Assembly: GCA_963828405.1 (NCBI GenBank)
Contig: CAWHEG010000031.1
Coordinates: forward strand, 2,232,001-2,296,000
Direction: 5' to 3'
Source of the DNA: JANMJD01 sp963828405
GTDB lineage: Bacteria; Actinomycetota; Acidimicrobiia; Acidimicrobiales; Ilumatobacteraceae
DNA length: 64,000 nucleotides
In this document: in pieces, positions 1-8,403 of the stretch
Layout: each line of letters opens with the position of its first letter
Position numbering within the stretch: the stretch's first letter is position 1
Program-made: the position numbers and the translations under genes
Notes under the pieces: model-generated
What the model was told of the DNA's origin: nothing
The model's database searches: none
What the model saw: only the letters and a program-made list of their open reading frames with translations

Positions 1-390
1 CCGGCAACATCCGGGCTGGTGGCGGACCTCACGGTCAGCGGTACGGCGCTGCAACGTCGAACCCGGTGCCCCGGGCTGTTTGCCCGGTGGGCGTGTCACC
101 CCACCCGCTTCGACGCGGGCCTGTTTGCGGGCCTCACGTTCAGCCGCACGTCGTTCCCGCCGGTCACGTCCGTCGCGCGATGGTGGCAACGACGAGTTCC
201 CCGAATCCTTCGATTCGAGCCGGGCTTCCAACTCGACGATCCGGGCCCCCAGTGTCTCGATCGTCGCCATCAACTCGGTGTTCGCCGCGGTCAACTCGGC
301 GTTCAACGCCTCCAACACGACGATCCGGGCCTCCAACACACCCCGAACACTACCACTCCCCCGCGAACATACCCGGATACCAGCGCTCAC
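1..390 (-). CDS. IS66-family transposase (TnpC-like), N-terminal part
   Basis: Translating the minus strand from the GTG at 390 gives an N-terminal coiled coil rich in LEA, ELT and NTEL repeats, then GNSSLPPSRDG, the IS66 family's NSSKPPSSD-type motif, then a basic stretch and RPPGKQPGAPGS, matching the family's GGQPGHxG segment before the zinc-finger region. About 130 codons are present. The zinc finger and the DDE catalytic domain lie outside the window. The gene reads leftward, away from the IS end at 422. The start codon is a guess, since no strong ribosome-binding site is visible. Confidence 0.65.
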   Translation of the reverse strand, partial: MSAGIRVCSRGSGSVRGVLEARIVVLEALNAELTAANTELMATIETLGARIVELEARLESKDSGNSSLPPSRDGRDRRERRAAEREARKQARVEAGGVTRPPGKQPGAPGSTLQRRTADREVRHQPGCCR

Positions 391-422
391 CGCGCGAACA
401 CCCCGACCACCTGAGTAGTTAC
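1..422 (-). mobile_element. IS66-family element, right end only (runs off window)
   Basis: The piece contains the 5' part of an IS66-type transposase gene. The outer end is placed at 422 because, read on the minus strand, the sequence there starts GTAACTACTCAGG, and IS66 ends usually start with GTAA. Only about 30 bp separate this end from the transposase start, so there is no room for tnpA and tnpB. That suggests the single-ORF (ISBst12-like) branch of the family. The exact end and any target duplication cannot be checked because the other end lies outside the window. Confidence 0.5.
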
Positions 423-901
423 GGCGGCTCGGCGATGGCACGTTCGAGATCCGCTACGGGGTGCAGGACGACATCGGCTACAGCGGCACGAACGGGTTTG
501 AGGAAGCGGCCGGTGAGGGCGTTGCCTCGTGTTTCGCCGAGGTTGACGTAGAGGATCTGGTGGTGGCGCCGGAGTATGAGTCGACGATCGCCGGAGTACG
601 TCAGTGGTTGGAGGACTGTGGGTCGAAAGAGGATCTGGAGGCGCACAACCTCGCCGTCACCGAGCGTTGGTCGAAGGACATCGAGCTCGACGGGTGGACG
701 TCGCCCGACAGGGACGTCATGGGCAGCCTGGAATCGGGCAACGGTCCGCTGTCCGCCCTGGAGGACGGCTTTCGCTACAGCAACGACGGCTTCGCCCCGT
801 CGTCTCACGGTCTTCTGGCGGCTGACAGCTCGCCAATGAGCAAGCCGAGTTCGACCCGGTAGCGACGCTCACGTCGCTCGGCTACACGTCGGGTGATGCG
901 T
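423..901 (+). pseudogene. Remnant of an unknown gene between IS66 and IS21
   Basis: The frame is open from the IS66 end to a stop at 862 and has natural-looking codon use. It encodes an acidic protein with a segment IAGVRQWLEDCGSKEDLEA near its middle. No family was recognised. A different frame, open from 826, then continues plausibly (QLANEQAEFDPVATLTSLG) up to the IS21 insertion point, so a one-base deletion near 825 probably shifted the frame. The 5' end is missing, apparently cut by the IS66 insertion, and the 3' end is cut by IS21. The opposite-strand ORF at 419-808 is less convincing. Confidence 0.45.
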
Positions 902-973
902 TGATGGCGCTCACCGAAATTCCCCGGGTGTGCTCATCGATTTTCCCCACCTGTGGGGTGTTGTGAGTGTAGG

Positions 974-1291
974 TCAGTCGGGTTCGAGTGGGGTGCGGTT
1001 GGTGGTGGTTCTGCCGGCGTAGCGTTGCCAGGCGCTGGCTCGTGTGGTGCCGAGGAGATCGGCGATCTCGGCCCAGGAGAGTTCTTGGTCGCGGGCGTTT
1101 GCGACAGCGCGGGGTAGTTGCTGTTCGGCTTGGTGGATGAGGCTGACGAGGAGATGCAGTGTCACTGCGGCGTCGCCGAGCCAGGCGAACCCGCGGAGGT
1201 TTCCGAGTGATGCGATCGCTTCGTCGAGCACGCGTTCGCTGTCGGGTCCGGTGGCTGGTGGGATGTAGGTGTCTCGGTGCGGTTCTCTCAT
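974..1291 (-). CDS. Small helix-turn-helix protein carried inside IS21-A
   Basis: The 105-residue product has a helical middle (LVSLIHQAEQQLPRAVANAR) followed by LSWAEIADLLGTTRASAWQRYA, a classic HTH pattern seen in many small actinobacterial DNA-binding proteins. It lies within the inverted repeats of the IS and follows istB on the same strand after 20 bp, so it is probably co-transcribed with istAB. Most IS21 elements carry only istA and istB. Its role is unknown; regulation of transposition or a passenger function are both possible. The start is the ATG at 1291. Confidence 0.7.
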   Translation of the reverse strand: MREPHRDTYIPPATGPDSERVLDEAIASLGNLRGFAWLGDAAVTLHLLVSLIHQAEQQLPRAVANARDQELSWAEIADLLGTTRASAWQRYAGRTTTNRTPLEPD

Positions 1292-1311
1292 GTGCGCGGA
1301 TGACCATACAG

Positions 1312-2145
1312 TTATTGGAGCGGTTGGCGGCTGCCGGTGACGGTCCGGCGCAGGGTGTTGTTGCGGGCGTGGTGGTCGCGGAGGCGGTAGCTGTCGCCGT
1401 CGAGGTTGAGGACGACGGAGCGGTGCAGGAGCCGGTCGAGCATCGCCGCGGCGACGGTGGTGTCGCCGAGGATCTCTCCCCAGGAAGCTACGCCTCTGTT
1501 GGTCGTGATCACGATGCTCGTTTTCAGGTATCGCTGGGAGACGACTTGGAACAGGGCAGAGGCGGCCTCGGCTGGAAGCGGCAGATAGCCCAGTTCATCA
1601 ACGACGAGCAAAGCCGGTCCGGCGTAGAACCGCATCGTGGTTGCCCATCGTCCTTCGATCGCGGCGCGGTGGCAGCGGGCGGCGAGATCGGCGGCGGTGG
1701 TGAAGTAGGTGCGGTAACCGATGGTGGCGGCTTGTCGGGCGAGACCGACGGAGAGGTGGGTTTTGCCGACACCGGGCGGGCCGATCAGCAACACGTTCGT
1801 GGCGGTCTCCAAGAAGCGGCAGGTGGCGAGCTCGCCGATCAGTTGGCGGTCGACGCCGGGTTGCGCGTCGAAGTCGAAGTCGTCGAGTGTGGCCGGAGTT
1901 GGGAGCGACGCGAAGCGGAGCCGGCCAGCGAGACGCCGGGCCATGGTCGTGTCGACCTCGATCGCCAACAGGCGCTCGAGCGTCGCTGTGACGGTGAGTT
2001 GCTCGACTGCCGCTTCGTCGAGAACACGTGGCAGCGCCTCCGCGCAGGCGTCGAGTTTCAGCACGCTCAGGTGTGCTTTCAATGTCTGGTAGAGCGACGC
2101 CTGGGCCATCGTCGACGGCACCGGGGTGCGGGTGGTTGTGGTCAT
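1312..2145 (-). CDS. istB: IS21-A transposition helper ATPase
   Basis: IstB is the AAA+ ATPase that assists the IstA transposase in target selection and strand transfer. The 277-residue protein has a Walker A motif GPPGVGKTH, a Walker B-like LLVVDELGYLP and the family's ITTNRGVASWGEI segment. The ATG at 2145 is chosen because it overlaps the istA stop as ATGA, the usual translational coupling in IS21. Nothing is missing compared with the usual length of about 250-280 residues. Confidence 0.9.
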   Translation of the reverse strand: MTTTTRTPVPSTMAQASLYQTLKAHLSVLKLDACAEALPRVLDEAAVEQLTVTATLERLLAIEVDTTMARRLAGRLRFASLPTPATLDDFDFDAQPGVDRQLIGELATCRFLETATNVLLIGPPGVGKTHLSVGLARQAATIGYRTYFTTAADLAARCHRAAIEGRWATTMRFYAGPALLVVDELGYLPLPAEAASALFQVVSQRYLKTSIVITTNRGVASWGEILGDTTVAAAMLDRLLHRSVVLNLDGDSYRLRDHHARNNTLRRTVTGSRQPLQ

Positions 2146-3470
2146 GTGAGGGTGTTCCTTCCTTGGGCTGCTCGGGCGTAGACGGCGAGATCGGTGAGGG
2201 TCCCACTGGCGGGACCGGTGGTGCCGGTGAGCGCAGCGGCTGCTGCTTGTGCAGCGGGACCAGGGGGGATGCGTTGCTTGCGGCGATGCGGTGCAGCACT
2301 CGTCGACGACGCCATCGCGGCGTGGTCGAGCGCGGTGACATGGACGTGATCGCGCACGGTCACCCCGGCGCCATCCGGGGCGCGGTGGTGGCGGGCGATC
2401 ACGATCCCCGAGATGGTCGTGATGTCGATCAACGGCGAGCCCAACTGCCACACGACCCTGGCGGCAGCGTTGGCGAGTTCGGGTGGGGTCGAGTAGCGGT
2501 TACCTCGGAACGCCACCAGCGCCTGCGCTGACACGTGGCGCACGACGGTGAGCGTCGCTGGGAACGGTGCTGGCGGCAGCGTCAGCCGCTCTGCGGCGCC
2601 GTGGGCGGCAACGGTGTCACGTTGACCGTCGATCACACGGCGGCGAGCGTCGCCGACACGGACACAGAACGCGTCGAGCGACGCCTGCGCCTCGGAGATG
2701 GTGATGTCGTCGGGCAGCGTCCGCCACCAGCGTTGCGCGGCGGTGTCGTTGGCCTTCTCGACGACACCTTTGCGGTTCCCGCGCCGCGGCGGGCAGATCG
2801 CCACCTGAACGCCGTAATGCTTCGCCACCGCAGCGAACGACGACGTCAACCGGCCCGTCGCCGGATAACAAACCGTCGCCATCCGATCGAACCGCCACAC
2901 CCTCGACAGACCCCCCAAGGCTCGCGTGACTCCGTCGAGCGCGTCGATCAGGTGTGGCTGATCCTTCGATTCGGCGAGCCGACCGCGCCACTTCCCCGAA
3001 TGCGCCAGCGCGCCGACGAACAACGACGCAGTCGTGCCCCACCCCCACGCCGCGGGCGGGTTCGGCAGATCGAGCCAATCCCACTGCGTCTCGTCGCCGG
3101 CCGGATGATCGATGATCGCCACCGGGCGGCCCTTCGCCGCCGAGCACGCCTCGCACGCCGGCCGCAACCCCCGCACACGCAGCTGGCGGGTCAACGTCGG
3201 ATACGACAAGTCGAACCCGAGCGGACGGAGCTCATCGAGCAACGTCTCAGCCCACACATGCGGATCCTCGATCAGCCGGGCGCGGCAATAATCGACGAAC
3301 GGTCCGAACCGGTCCTCACCTCCGGCCGCTCGCACCCCGGCCGTGCGTTCGCCATTCAAGTAGGCGCGGATCGTCTTGCGGTCATGACCGACATGACGGG
3401 CGATCGCCGAGATCGACCAACCTCTCCGGTGGACCGCATGAGCATCCACATCATCCTCCTGTGTGAGCAT
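2142..3470 (-). CDS. istA: IS21-A transposase (DDE)
   Basis: IstA cuts and joins the element ends. The 442-residue protein starts with an HTH (WSISAIARHVGHDRKTIRAYL), followed by a DDE integrase core. Candidate catalytic residues are the Asp in ETQWDWLDLP, the Asp in WRFDRMATV and the Glu in KGVVEKAN. The C-terminal region has the beta-barrel-like RYSTPPELANAAARV segment. It overlaps istB by 4 bp. The protein is at the shorter end for IstA and belongs to a different subgroup from the 514-residue copy at 10066-11610. Confidence 0.9.
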   Translation of the reverse strand: MLTQEDDVDAHAVHRRGWSISAIARHVGHDRKTIRAYLNGERTAGVRAAGGEDRFGPFVDYCRARLIEDPHVWAETLLDELRPLGFDLSYPTLTRQLRVRGLRPACEACSAAKGRPVAIIDHPAGDETQWDWLDLPNPPAAWGWGTTASLFVGALAHSGKWRGRLAESKDQPHLIDALDGVTRALGGLSRVWRFDRMATVCYPATGRLTSSFAAVAKHYGVQVAICPPRRGNRKGVVEKANDTAAQRWWRTLPDDITISEAQASLDAFCVRVGDARRRVIDGQRDTVAAHGAAERLTLPPAPFPATLTVVRHVSAQALVAFRGNRYSTPPELANAAARVVWQLGSPLIDITTISGIVIARHHRAPDGAGVTVRDHVHVTALDHAAMASSTSAAPHRRKQRIPPGPAAQAAAAALTGTTGPASGTLTDLAVYARAAQGRNTLT

Positions 3471-3608
3471 GGAACAGGGCTCCCTCGCTGGTCTGGGTGT
3501 CGTCGAAGACAGCAGCCTTGAGGGAGCCCCACCCCGTCGAGTGGGACCACACAGGTGGGGAATTTCAGTGAGCAGCTCTGGGGAAATTCACCTGAGCGCC
3601 ATCAGCGT

Positions 3609-3933
3609 TCGAGCGGACCGGACCGCTCGTCGACGCCGAGAAGGCATCTCCGGGATCGGGCTCGCCCTGATCAACGTGGACTGCCCCGGCATCGACGTCG
3701 GGGCGTGCCCCGGTTCGCTCGGCTGTTCGCCGGCCGACGTTCCGTTCGCCGTGGCGTTGCAGCGCGAGTTGGTCTACGCCGGGTTCGGTGAGAGGCTCGC
3801 TGGCGACGGCGGGGTGACCGGCGAGTTCGGGCCTGGTTCGGTAGCGGCGTTGGCGGCGTGGTCGGCATCGACCGGCGTGGCCGCCGATTTCGGTCCGGTG
3901 ATGTGGGCGGCGTTCGGGCTCGGCTGTTCGTGA
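3609..3933 (+). pseudogene. 3' remnant of an unknown gene interrupted by IS21-A
   Basis: Right of the IS a frame encodes GIGLALINVDCPGIDVGACPG and then LQRELVYAGFGERL..DGGVTGEFGPGSVAALAAWSASTG, which resembles a peptidoglycan-binding-like repeat (a short helical domain in which LQ and FGPGS/T recur); this resemblance is weak. Removing the IS with one GCGT copy joins the left-flank frame TSLGYTSGDAF to ERTGPLVDAEKASPGSGSP before a stop, while the long downstream frame is shifted. The locus is therefore broken by the IS and by at least one indel. The start is lost and the function is unknown. Confidence 0.4.
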
Positions 3934-4307
3934 ACCCATCTTCCGCGGCATGCATCGGAACGAGAATCCCACGACATCAGCGCCACCGCGCGACCTGGCC
4001 ATCAAGATCGTGCTCGACGGCGCCAGAGCTGCAGTCGACTCGCCGCTCACACGCCGATCCGAAGGTCCTCGCCGACGGCGGGCCGACAAGCCGTTCCGCT
4101 CCGCAGATGTTGCGTCAAGCCCGTGGCGGGTGCGTCGCGTGGATCGCAGACGGGCCGCGTGATCTGCGGTCCTTCGATCTGCGTTCCGTGACCGCCAGTC
4201 AGCGAGAGATTGACGTCTGGCGGCGGGTTTCGGTTCGATGCGCCGAGTTCATCAAGCTGGCCGACGCAGCGTACGCCCCGGCGAGCTGAGGTTCGGGGGG
4301 CGGTACG
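3934..4307. other. Gap with no convincing gene
   Basis: Several short overlapping ORFs exist in both directions, but none has a recognisable domain or a good start. A frame ending at 4289 reads plausibly over its last 50 codons (REIDVWRRVSVRCAEFIKLAD) but its upstream part is arginine-rich shadow sequence. The stretch most likely holds further gene debris of the island. Confidence 0.4.
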
Positions 4308-4517
4308 GTGCGAGTCGTGAAAATGTGCGCGCATTGTGACGTCAGCCCGGTCAAGGATGTTCTCTCCCGAGGGCGATCTCCCTACTGCTCGGATTGTGCC
4401 CCGATAGCAAAGCGGCTTCGGGCAAGGGCTGGGATGCGTCGGTTTCGTGGACTCCCAGATCCCGCTTTGACAGCTCCGTTCCTGTTGCCAGTAGGCAGCG
4501 CTATAACGACTCGATGA
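4308..4517 (+). CDS. Possible small zinc-ribbon protein
   Basis: From the GTG at 4308 the frame encodes MCAHC and, 21 residues later, YCSDC, a CxxC...CxxC pair typical of a small zinc ribbon, followed by a basic tail (AKRLRARAGMRR). The last 25 codons overlap the better-looking frame of the neighbouring metalloprotease remnant, so the natural 3' end may have been lost by recombination around 4400-4430. No specific family was recognised. Confidence 0.35.
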   Translation: MRVVKMCAHCDVSPVKDVLSRGRSPYCSDCAPIAKRLRARAGMRRFRGLPDPALTAPFLLPVGSAITTR

Positions 4518-4918
4518 GCTACCTGGACGATCGGACGATCCTCTCCGACTTGAAACGATCCTCGTGCAGCGGCTCAACCGATGTCGTATACATAGAGACG
4601 CCCAATCCGGGCGGTAATCCAGACGCGTTGGGCTACGCACCATGCGCCGTGTGGGTAAACGCCTACGTTTGCAATCAGTCATGGACGATCGTGAGTCCAC
4701 AACACGTCGCGCAGTACGCGCCGTTTCCGCAAGACCCGTCCAACGTAGAGATCAACTACATCAAGACAATTCGTCACGAGACAGGGCACACGGTCGGGCT
4801 CGACCATCCCGGGAACTTTGACAGCGCCGACTGCATGGTGCAAGGCCCGATTGTGAACGATCTCAATCAAACTGCCTATAACGACCACAACAAGGGGGAC
4901 ATCAATGACACCTACTAA
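4394..4918 (+). pseudogene. Metzincin-type zinc metalloprotease, probably 5' truncated
   Basis: The protein contains HETGHTVGLDH, a complete HExxHxxGxxH zinc site that defines metzincins (matrixin-like peptidases). Two histidines and the catalytic Glu are followed by the third histidine, and a Met-containing CMVQG segment lies downstream as expected for the Met-turn. Only about 115 residues precede the zinc site, with no signal peptide, although such enzymes are normally secreted. The frame also begins inside another ORF. I infer that the 5' part was lost. Its stop codon overlaps the start of the next gene. Confidence 0.55.
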
Positions 4919-5474
4919 CGGCCTGTCTTGGTCGTCGAGTCCAGCTACGCGACCGAGCGGTGTCGCCAGCAGCGCTTCCTCGACACGTGGTCGACACCGT
5001 CGCTTCAAACGTTGGGCCGAATCGATCAGCCTGATCGGAGCGGTGGCGACGATCGTGTCCTGCGGCACACCGTCGTCGACAGAAGCTGACTTCATCGGCG
5101 CTGCATCCGCTACCAACCAGACCCAGCCGCAGGAAACCGTTGAGCGCACTGCAGCCGAGACGACGCGGCCGGCCGCACCGGTTACTGTCTCCCTTGAACC
5201 GTCACCAGAGCCCGCCATCGGGGCCACGACCGAGCAACTGCTCGCTGCCCGAAAAGCGTACGGTTCCGCGCCGATCTTCTCCCTGCTCGACCTCGGTCCG
5301 CCTCCTAAAGACTTGTCGCAACTCGCAACTCGGAGCACCAATTTTGCCGACTGCGTTGTCGTCCGGGCCGAAGCCGTATCCGGCGAGGCGACGTTGTCCA
5401 GCGTCGAGACAGTGATGGCTACGCAGGCCGCACATGTCGTCTGCCAATCAAACGCCACCACTAAGGGCCTGTGA
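4905..5474 (+). pseudogene. Predicted lipoprotein, 3' end cut by ISAzo13-type element
   Basis: The product has a basic N-terminus (RGRHRRFKRWAES), a hydrophobic segment and a lipobox-like IVSC around residue 53, then a Ser/Thr/Pro-rich linker and a region with paired cysteines (FADCVV...AAHVVCQS). This indicates a membrane-anchored extracytoplasmic protein of unknown family. The stop codon at 5472-5474 is provided by the terminal repeat of the adjacent insertion sequence, so the natural C-terminus is missing. Base composition is less GC-rich than the core genes. It overlaps the metalloprotease remnant by 14 bp. Confidence 0.5.
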
Positions 5475-6749
5475 GTTAATTGTTTGAGCGTTGTGCGGTG
5501 AGGGTGTAGTTCCATTCGCCGTGCCATTCGTTGGGTTGGATGGGGAGGGCTGCGAGTTGGGAGTCGCTGATCTTGGTGCCGGTCGGGTAGTAGCCGAGGT
5601 CGCGTTCGGCGTGCACGGTGAGCCCGCTGGTGGTGCTCGTGCCGGCGACGAGTTCCACGATCGTCTGATACGACGTGAGGGGTTTGCCGCGCCAGTTGAT
5701 GGTGATGAACGAGAACAGCTTGTGCTCGATCTTGTTCCATTTCGATGTCCCGGGCGGGTAGTGGCAGACGGTGATCTCCAACCCGGTCTCCGCGGCGAGG
5801 CGGGCGATCTCGACTTTCCACAGGCGGTTGCGATATCCGTTCGATCCGCCGGCGTCGGCGGTGACCAACAGCCGGCGAGCATGCGGGTAACGCTCGCGGC
5901 CCATGATCGTCCACCACCGGCGGATCGCGTTGACCGCGAACGCGGCGGGGTCATGATCATCGCCGACCGATACCCATCCCTCGTTCGCGCCGACGTCATA
6001 CACCCCATACGGGATCGCTTTGGGGACATCCGGGTCCGGGAAGTCGTGGACATCGACCCTGGTCGGGCGGCCCTTGGGTTGCCATTCCCGTCCGCCGTTG
6101 GCTTTGGTGCCGTTGACCAGCTCTTTCTTCTTGCAGTCGACCGAGATCACCGGCTCACCAGCGGCGATGAACTCACCAGCAACCCGGTTGATGTGCTCGA
6201 ACTGGGCGTTACGGTCCGGATGCTGAGCTCCTTCGACGGTCTTAGCCGTCGCTTGCAACGAGAACCCCATCCGATGCAACAACTGGCCCACCGTCCACGA
6301 CGACACCTGATGACCCATGTCCGTCAACGCCGCCGCCAACGTCCGCGTGGACTTCAACGTCCACCGCAACGGCGACATCGGATCACCCCGCGAGTCCGGC
6401 TCGACCAGATCATCAAGGCAGACCAACAGGTCCGGATCGACATCAATCAACTCCGGCCGACCGCCACCCTCGGCCCGCACTCGACCATCGGGTTCCACCC
6501 CGGCGACCGCGGCGCGTTGGCCGTCCATCACCGTGTTGCGCGACATCCCCGACACCCTGGCAGCGATCGTGACACCACCCCGCCCGAGCATCCGAGCCAT
6601 CGCCCCGGCCTGCAACCGGCGCTGCTTCTCATCCAGATGCGGACCCATGAACGAGAAGAACTCGACCAGACCCTCCTCGGACACCTCCACACCCAAACCA
6701 TACCCCACCCACCACCTCAACGCGCGGATAGTTCACTCGCGAGCCCTAA
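5462..6749 (-). mobile_element. ISAzo13-family insertion sequence
   Basis: The single transposase ORF is bounded by imperfect inverted repeats. CTAAGGGCCTGTGAGTTAAT from 5461 matches, at about 15 of 20 positions, the complement of the sequence ending at 6750 (CTTAGGGCTCGCGAGTGAAC). The core AGGGC/GCCCT is at 5464-5468 and 6743-6747. The precise outer base and target duplication are unclear, because both flanks carry TA/AA-like dinucleotides. The transposase stop lies within the left repeat. Confidence 0.7.
5476..6720 (-). CDS. ISAzo13-family transposase
   Basis: The 414-residue protein matches the ISAzo13 type: DEKQRRLQAGAMARMLGRGG at the N-terminus, SVDCKKKELVNG, KGRPTRVDVHDF, the strongly conserved TADAGGSNGYRNRLWK and CHYPPGTSKWNKIEHKLFSF blocks, and a C-terminal HGEWNYT. 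Candidate acidic catalytic residues are the Asp in SVDCKKK, the Asp in VTADAGG and the Glu in NKIEHK. The frame opens with TTG at 6720; the GTG at 6708 is an equally plausible start. The gene appears intact. Confidence 0.85.
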   Translation of the reverse strand: MRWWVGYGLGVEVSEEGLVEFFSFMGPHLDEKQRRLQAGAMARMLGRGGVTIAARVSGMSRNTVMDGQRAAVAGVEPDGRVRAEGGGRPELIDVDPDLLVCLDDLVEPDSRGDPMSPLRWTLKSTRTLAAALTDMGHQVSSWTVGQLLHRMGFSLQATAKTVEGAQHPDRNAQFEHINRVAGEFIAAGEPVISVDCKKKELVNGTKANGGREWQPKGRPTRVDVHDFPDPDVPKAIPYGVYDVGANEGWVSVGDDHDPAAFAVNAIRRWWTIMGRERYPHARRLLVTADAGGSNGYRNRLWKVEIARLAAETGLEITVCHYPPGTSKWNKIEHKLFSFITINWRGKPLTSYQTIVELVAGTSTTSGLTVHAERDLGYYPTGTKISDSQLAALPIQPNEWHGEWNYTLTAQRSNN

Positions 6750-6801
6750 GGTCGTAGGGCTGCGCCCGCGGGTCGCGCGATCCCCGACTTTTCGTAAGCT
6801 C

Positions 6802-6830
6802 TTGACATGGAGATCCAAGAGGTTCACAAT
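6802..6830 (+). promoter_or_regulatory. Possible sigma-70-type promoter for the secreted-protein gene
   Basis: A perfect TTGACA at 6802-6807 is followed after 17 bp by CACAAT at 6825-6830, in AT-richer sequence than its surroundings. The gene that starts at 6910 is the only downstream candidate. Confidence 0.35.
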
Positions 6831-6909
6831 ATCTCAAGCGACAGTGCTCCTCTCAATACAACGGGCGTTGGCTAGATGTTCAGACCTGAAGACCGAGGAG
6901 AGATGGTAC

Positions 6910-7305
6910 ATGACTACGTCAGCAAGTCACGGCAAGAAACCAGTCGCAAAGGGAGTGTTATGTGCGATTGTCGGCTTCGCTGCTGCATCGCTCTATCCGT
7001 CATCAGCATACGCCGCGTTTAGCAATGGCTGCCCGACGTCTGGATATGCGTGTTTCCGCAAATCAACCGTACCGGGAACGATCGTCTACACCGCGAAGTC
7101 TGACTACGACTGGACTCCCGACTACCCTGGAACGGCACCTGCAAATCAAATTCGTCAGCGTATGAATACATACGAGGTGCTCACATATCGACAGGTTGGA
7201 GCAGTTGAACTTGACGCGTGTTACCTTCCGCAGGGTTCGACAGCGCCGTGGCTGAGTCTGCCGATTCCGACCAAGTCACATCAAATTGTGAACGTCGTGT
7301 GCTAA
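6910..7305 (+). CDS. Small secreted protein of unknown function
   Basis: The 131-residue product has a Sec-type signal peptide: basic MTTSASHGKKPVAKG, hydrophobic VLCAIVGFAAASL, and an AYA-A cleavage site near residue 37. The mature part is about 95 residues with five cysteines (NGCPTSGYACF, ELDACYL, the C-terminal NVVC), suggesting disulfides. No family was recognised. The ATG at 6910 is favoured because GAGGAGAG lies 7 bp upstream at 6895-6902. It sits in the lower-GC cargo of the island, followed by another exported-protein gene. Confidence 0.65.
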   Translation: MTTSASHGKKPVAKGVLCAIVGFAAASLYPSSAYAAFSNGCPTSGYACFRKSTVPGTIVYTAKSDYDWTPDYPGTAPANQIRQRMNTYEVLTYRQVGAVELDACYLPQGSTAPWLSLPIPTKSHQIVNVVC

Positions 7306-7331
7306 TCGGAGGACTAGATACTGGGACCCGA

Positions 7332-8403
7332 GTGGCCCGAATTGATACGCAGGCTCGAGGGATAAGAGGTATCAGTCGATGCATATTCCGTGGAGCCGCA
7401 TCGGTCATTCTTGTTGGACTAGTGGTTCTTACTTCCTGCGCTGACGACCAGGACTCGACTTCTAACCGCGACGCGATCTCAACCGTGAGTTGGACTGTAA
7501 TTTCGGCGGCAGTTGAGGATGCTGGCACGAGGCCACAACCGTCGGGTGCGGTTGCCACTGCAAACCCAGGTTCTGCTGAAACTCCGCCCAGCGGCCCTTC
7601 GCGAGCGGCGATTTCGCTTGATTCACTGCGGAGCGAACTTTCCGAGACTAGGGCACTTGTGGAAGAGGCTCTCGCCATTCGAGTGAGCAAGTGTTTAGAA
7701 CCACTTGGATACAGTTTCTTACGGCCAAGCTCAGATGGAGACACCGCCCCGGTGAGTCGACTGCGAATTTGGGATCTACCAGATCCTCAGTTGGCAAAGA
7801 CGCTGGGTTACGCTAGGCCAAATGTTCCAACGGAGCCCCTGTCGCCAGAGCCGGCGCTTGACCCAGGCTATGAGCGCGCGCTCAACGGGAATGTAGTGGG
7901 GGAGTGGTCTGACCCTGACCCACCGGACTACGCGGGCGCGGCCGTGGGAGGTGATATCTATGACGGTTGCTTGCCGACCCGCGCGCACCGAAATTGTTGG
8001 GCAGGGTGATCCGGCCCGCTCATTCCTTGACTTTGACATCTACTACCGAATCGAGGATCTTAGGCGGCGCGCATCCGACTCCCTACTTGGAAGCGCTTCG
8101 TGGGGCGAAATCGAGATGCATTGGGCGGACTGTATGAAGACCAAAGGGTTCTCATACATGCATCTGTCTGATCCTCAGGTGCAGTATGCGGATAGTGGAG
8201 CCCCCTCCGCCTTGGAACTTGCGACGGCAGGCGCTGACATTGACTGCAAGCAGTCGCTGAGCCTGGCGAAGAGCGGCCAGGAACTATACGATGGTGCCTT
8301 GCTTCAGATTTCAGAAGGCAGCTTAGCCGACATTGCACAACTTACTGAGGACATGAGGAGTCTGCGAGAACGAGCTATAGAAGTCATCGGGAGCACTCCT
8401 TAA
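7332..8403 (+). pseudogene. Predicted lipoprotein gene split by a frameshift
   Basis: The first frame, ending at 8009, encodes a hydrophobic segment and a lipobox (VGLVVLTSC), a low-complexity linker and a domain with VSKCLEPLGYSF and GGDIYDGCL. The second frame, open from about 7951 to 8403, continues with FLDFDIYYRIEDLRRRA, WADCMKTKGFSYMHL and DIDCKQSLSL. The alternating cysteine motifs and matching style suggest one protein of roughly 350 residues interrupted by a one-base insertion between about 7965 and 7990. GTG 7332 is a tentative start; a GGAGG lies at 7308-7312, rather far upstream. The family was not recognised. Confidence 0.45.

Larger units (their letters stand above)
902..3604 (-). 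mobile_element. IS21-family insertion sequence A, complete
   Basis: The ends are imperfect inverted repeats made of several blocks. TGATGGCGCTCA at 902-913 pairs with its complement at 3593-3604, and TTCCCCACCTGTG at 943-955 pairs perfectly with 3550-3562, with further GAAATTCCCC-like blocks between. IS21 ends typically begin with TG and carry repeated transposase-binding blocks. GCGT at 898-901 and again at 3605-3608 fits the 4-bp target duplication known for IS21. Inside are istA and istB overlapping by 4 bp, plus a third small gene. The element is 2703 bp and looks intact. Confidence 0.85.

Noticed and set aside
419..808. Minus-strand ORF opposite the gene remnant
   Set aside because: Arginine/valine-rich with no domain; the plus-strand frame has acidic, natural-looking coding sequence.
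4047..4700. 217-residue minus-strand ORF
   Set aside because: Arg/Ser-rich shadow with no motif, overlapping the better-supported metalloprotease remnant.
5491..7305. Long plus-strand ORF across the ISAzo13-type element
   Set aside because: Its first 470 codons are the antisense of the transposase; only the last part from ATG 6910 is a real gene.
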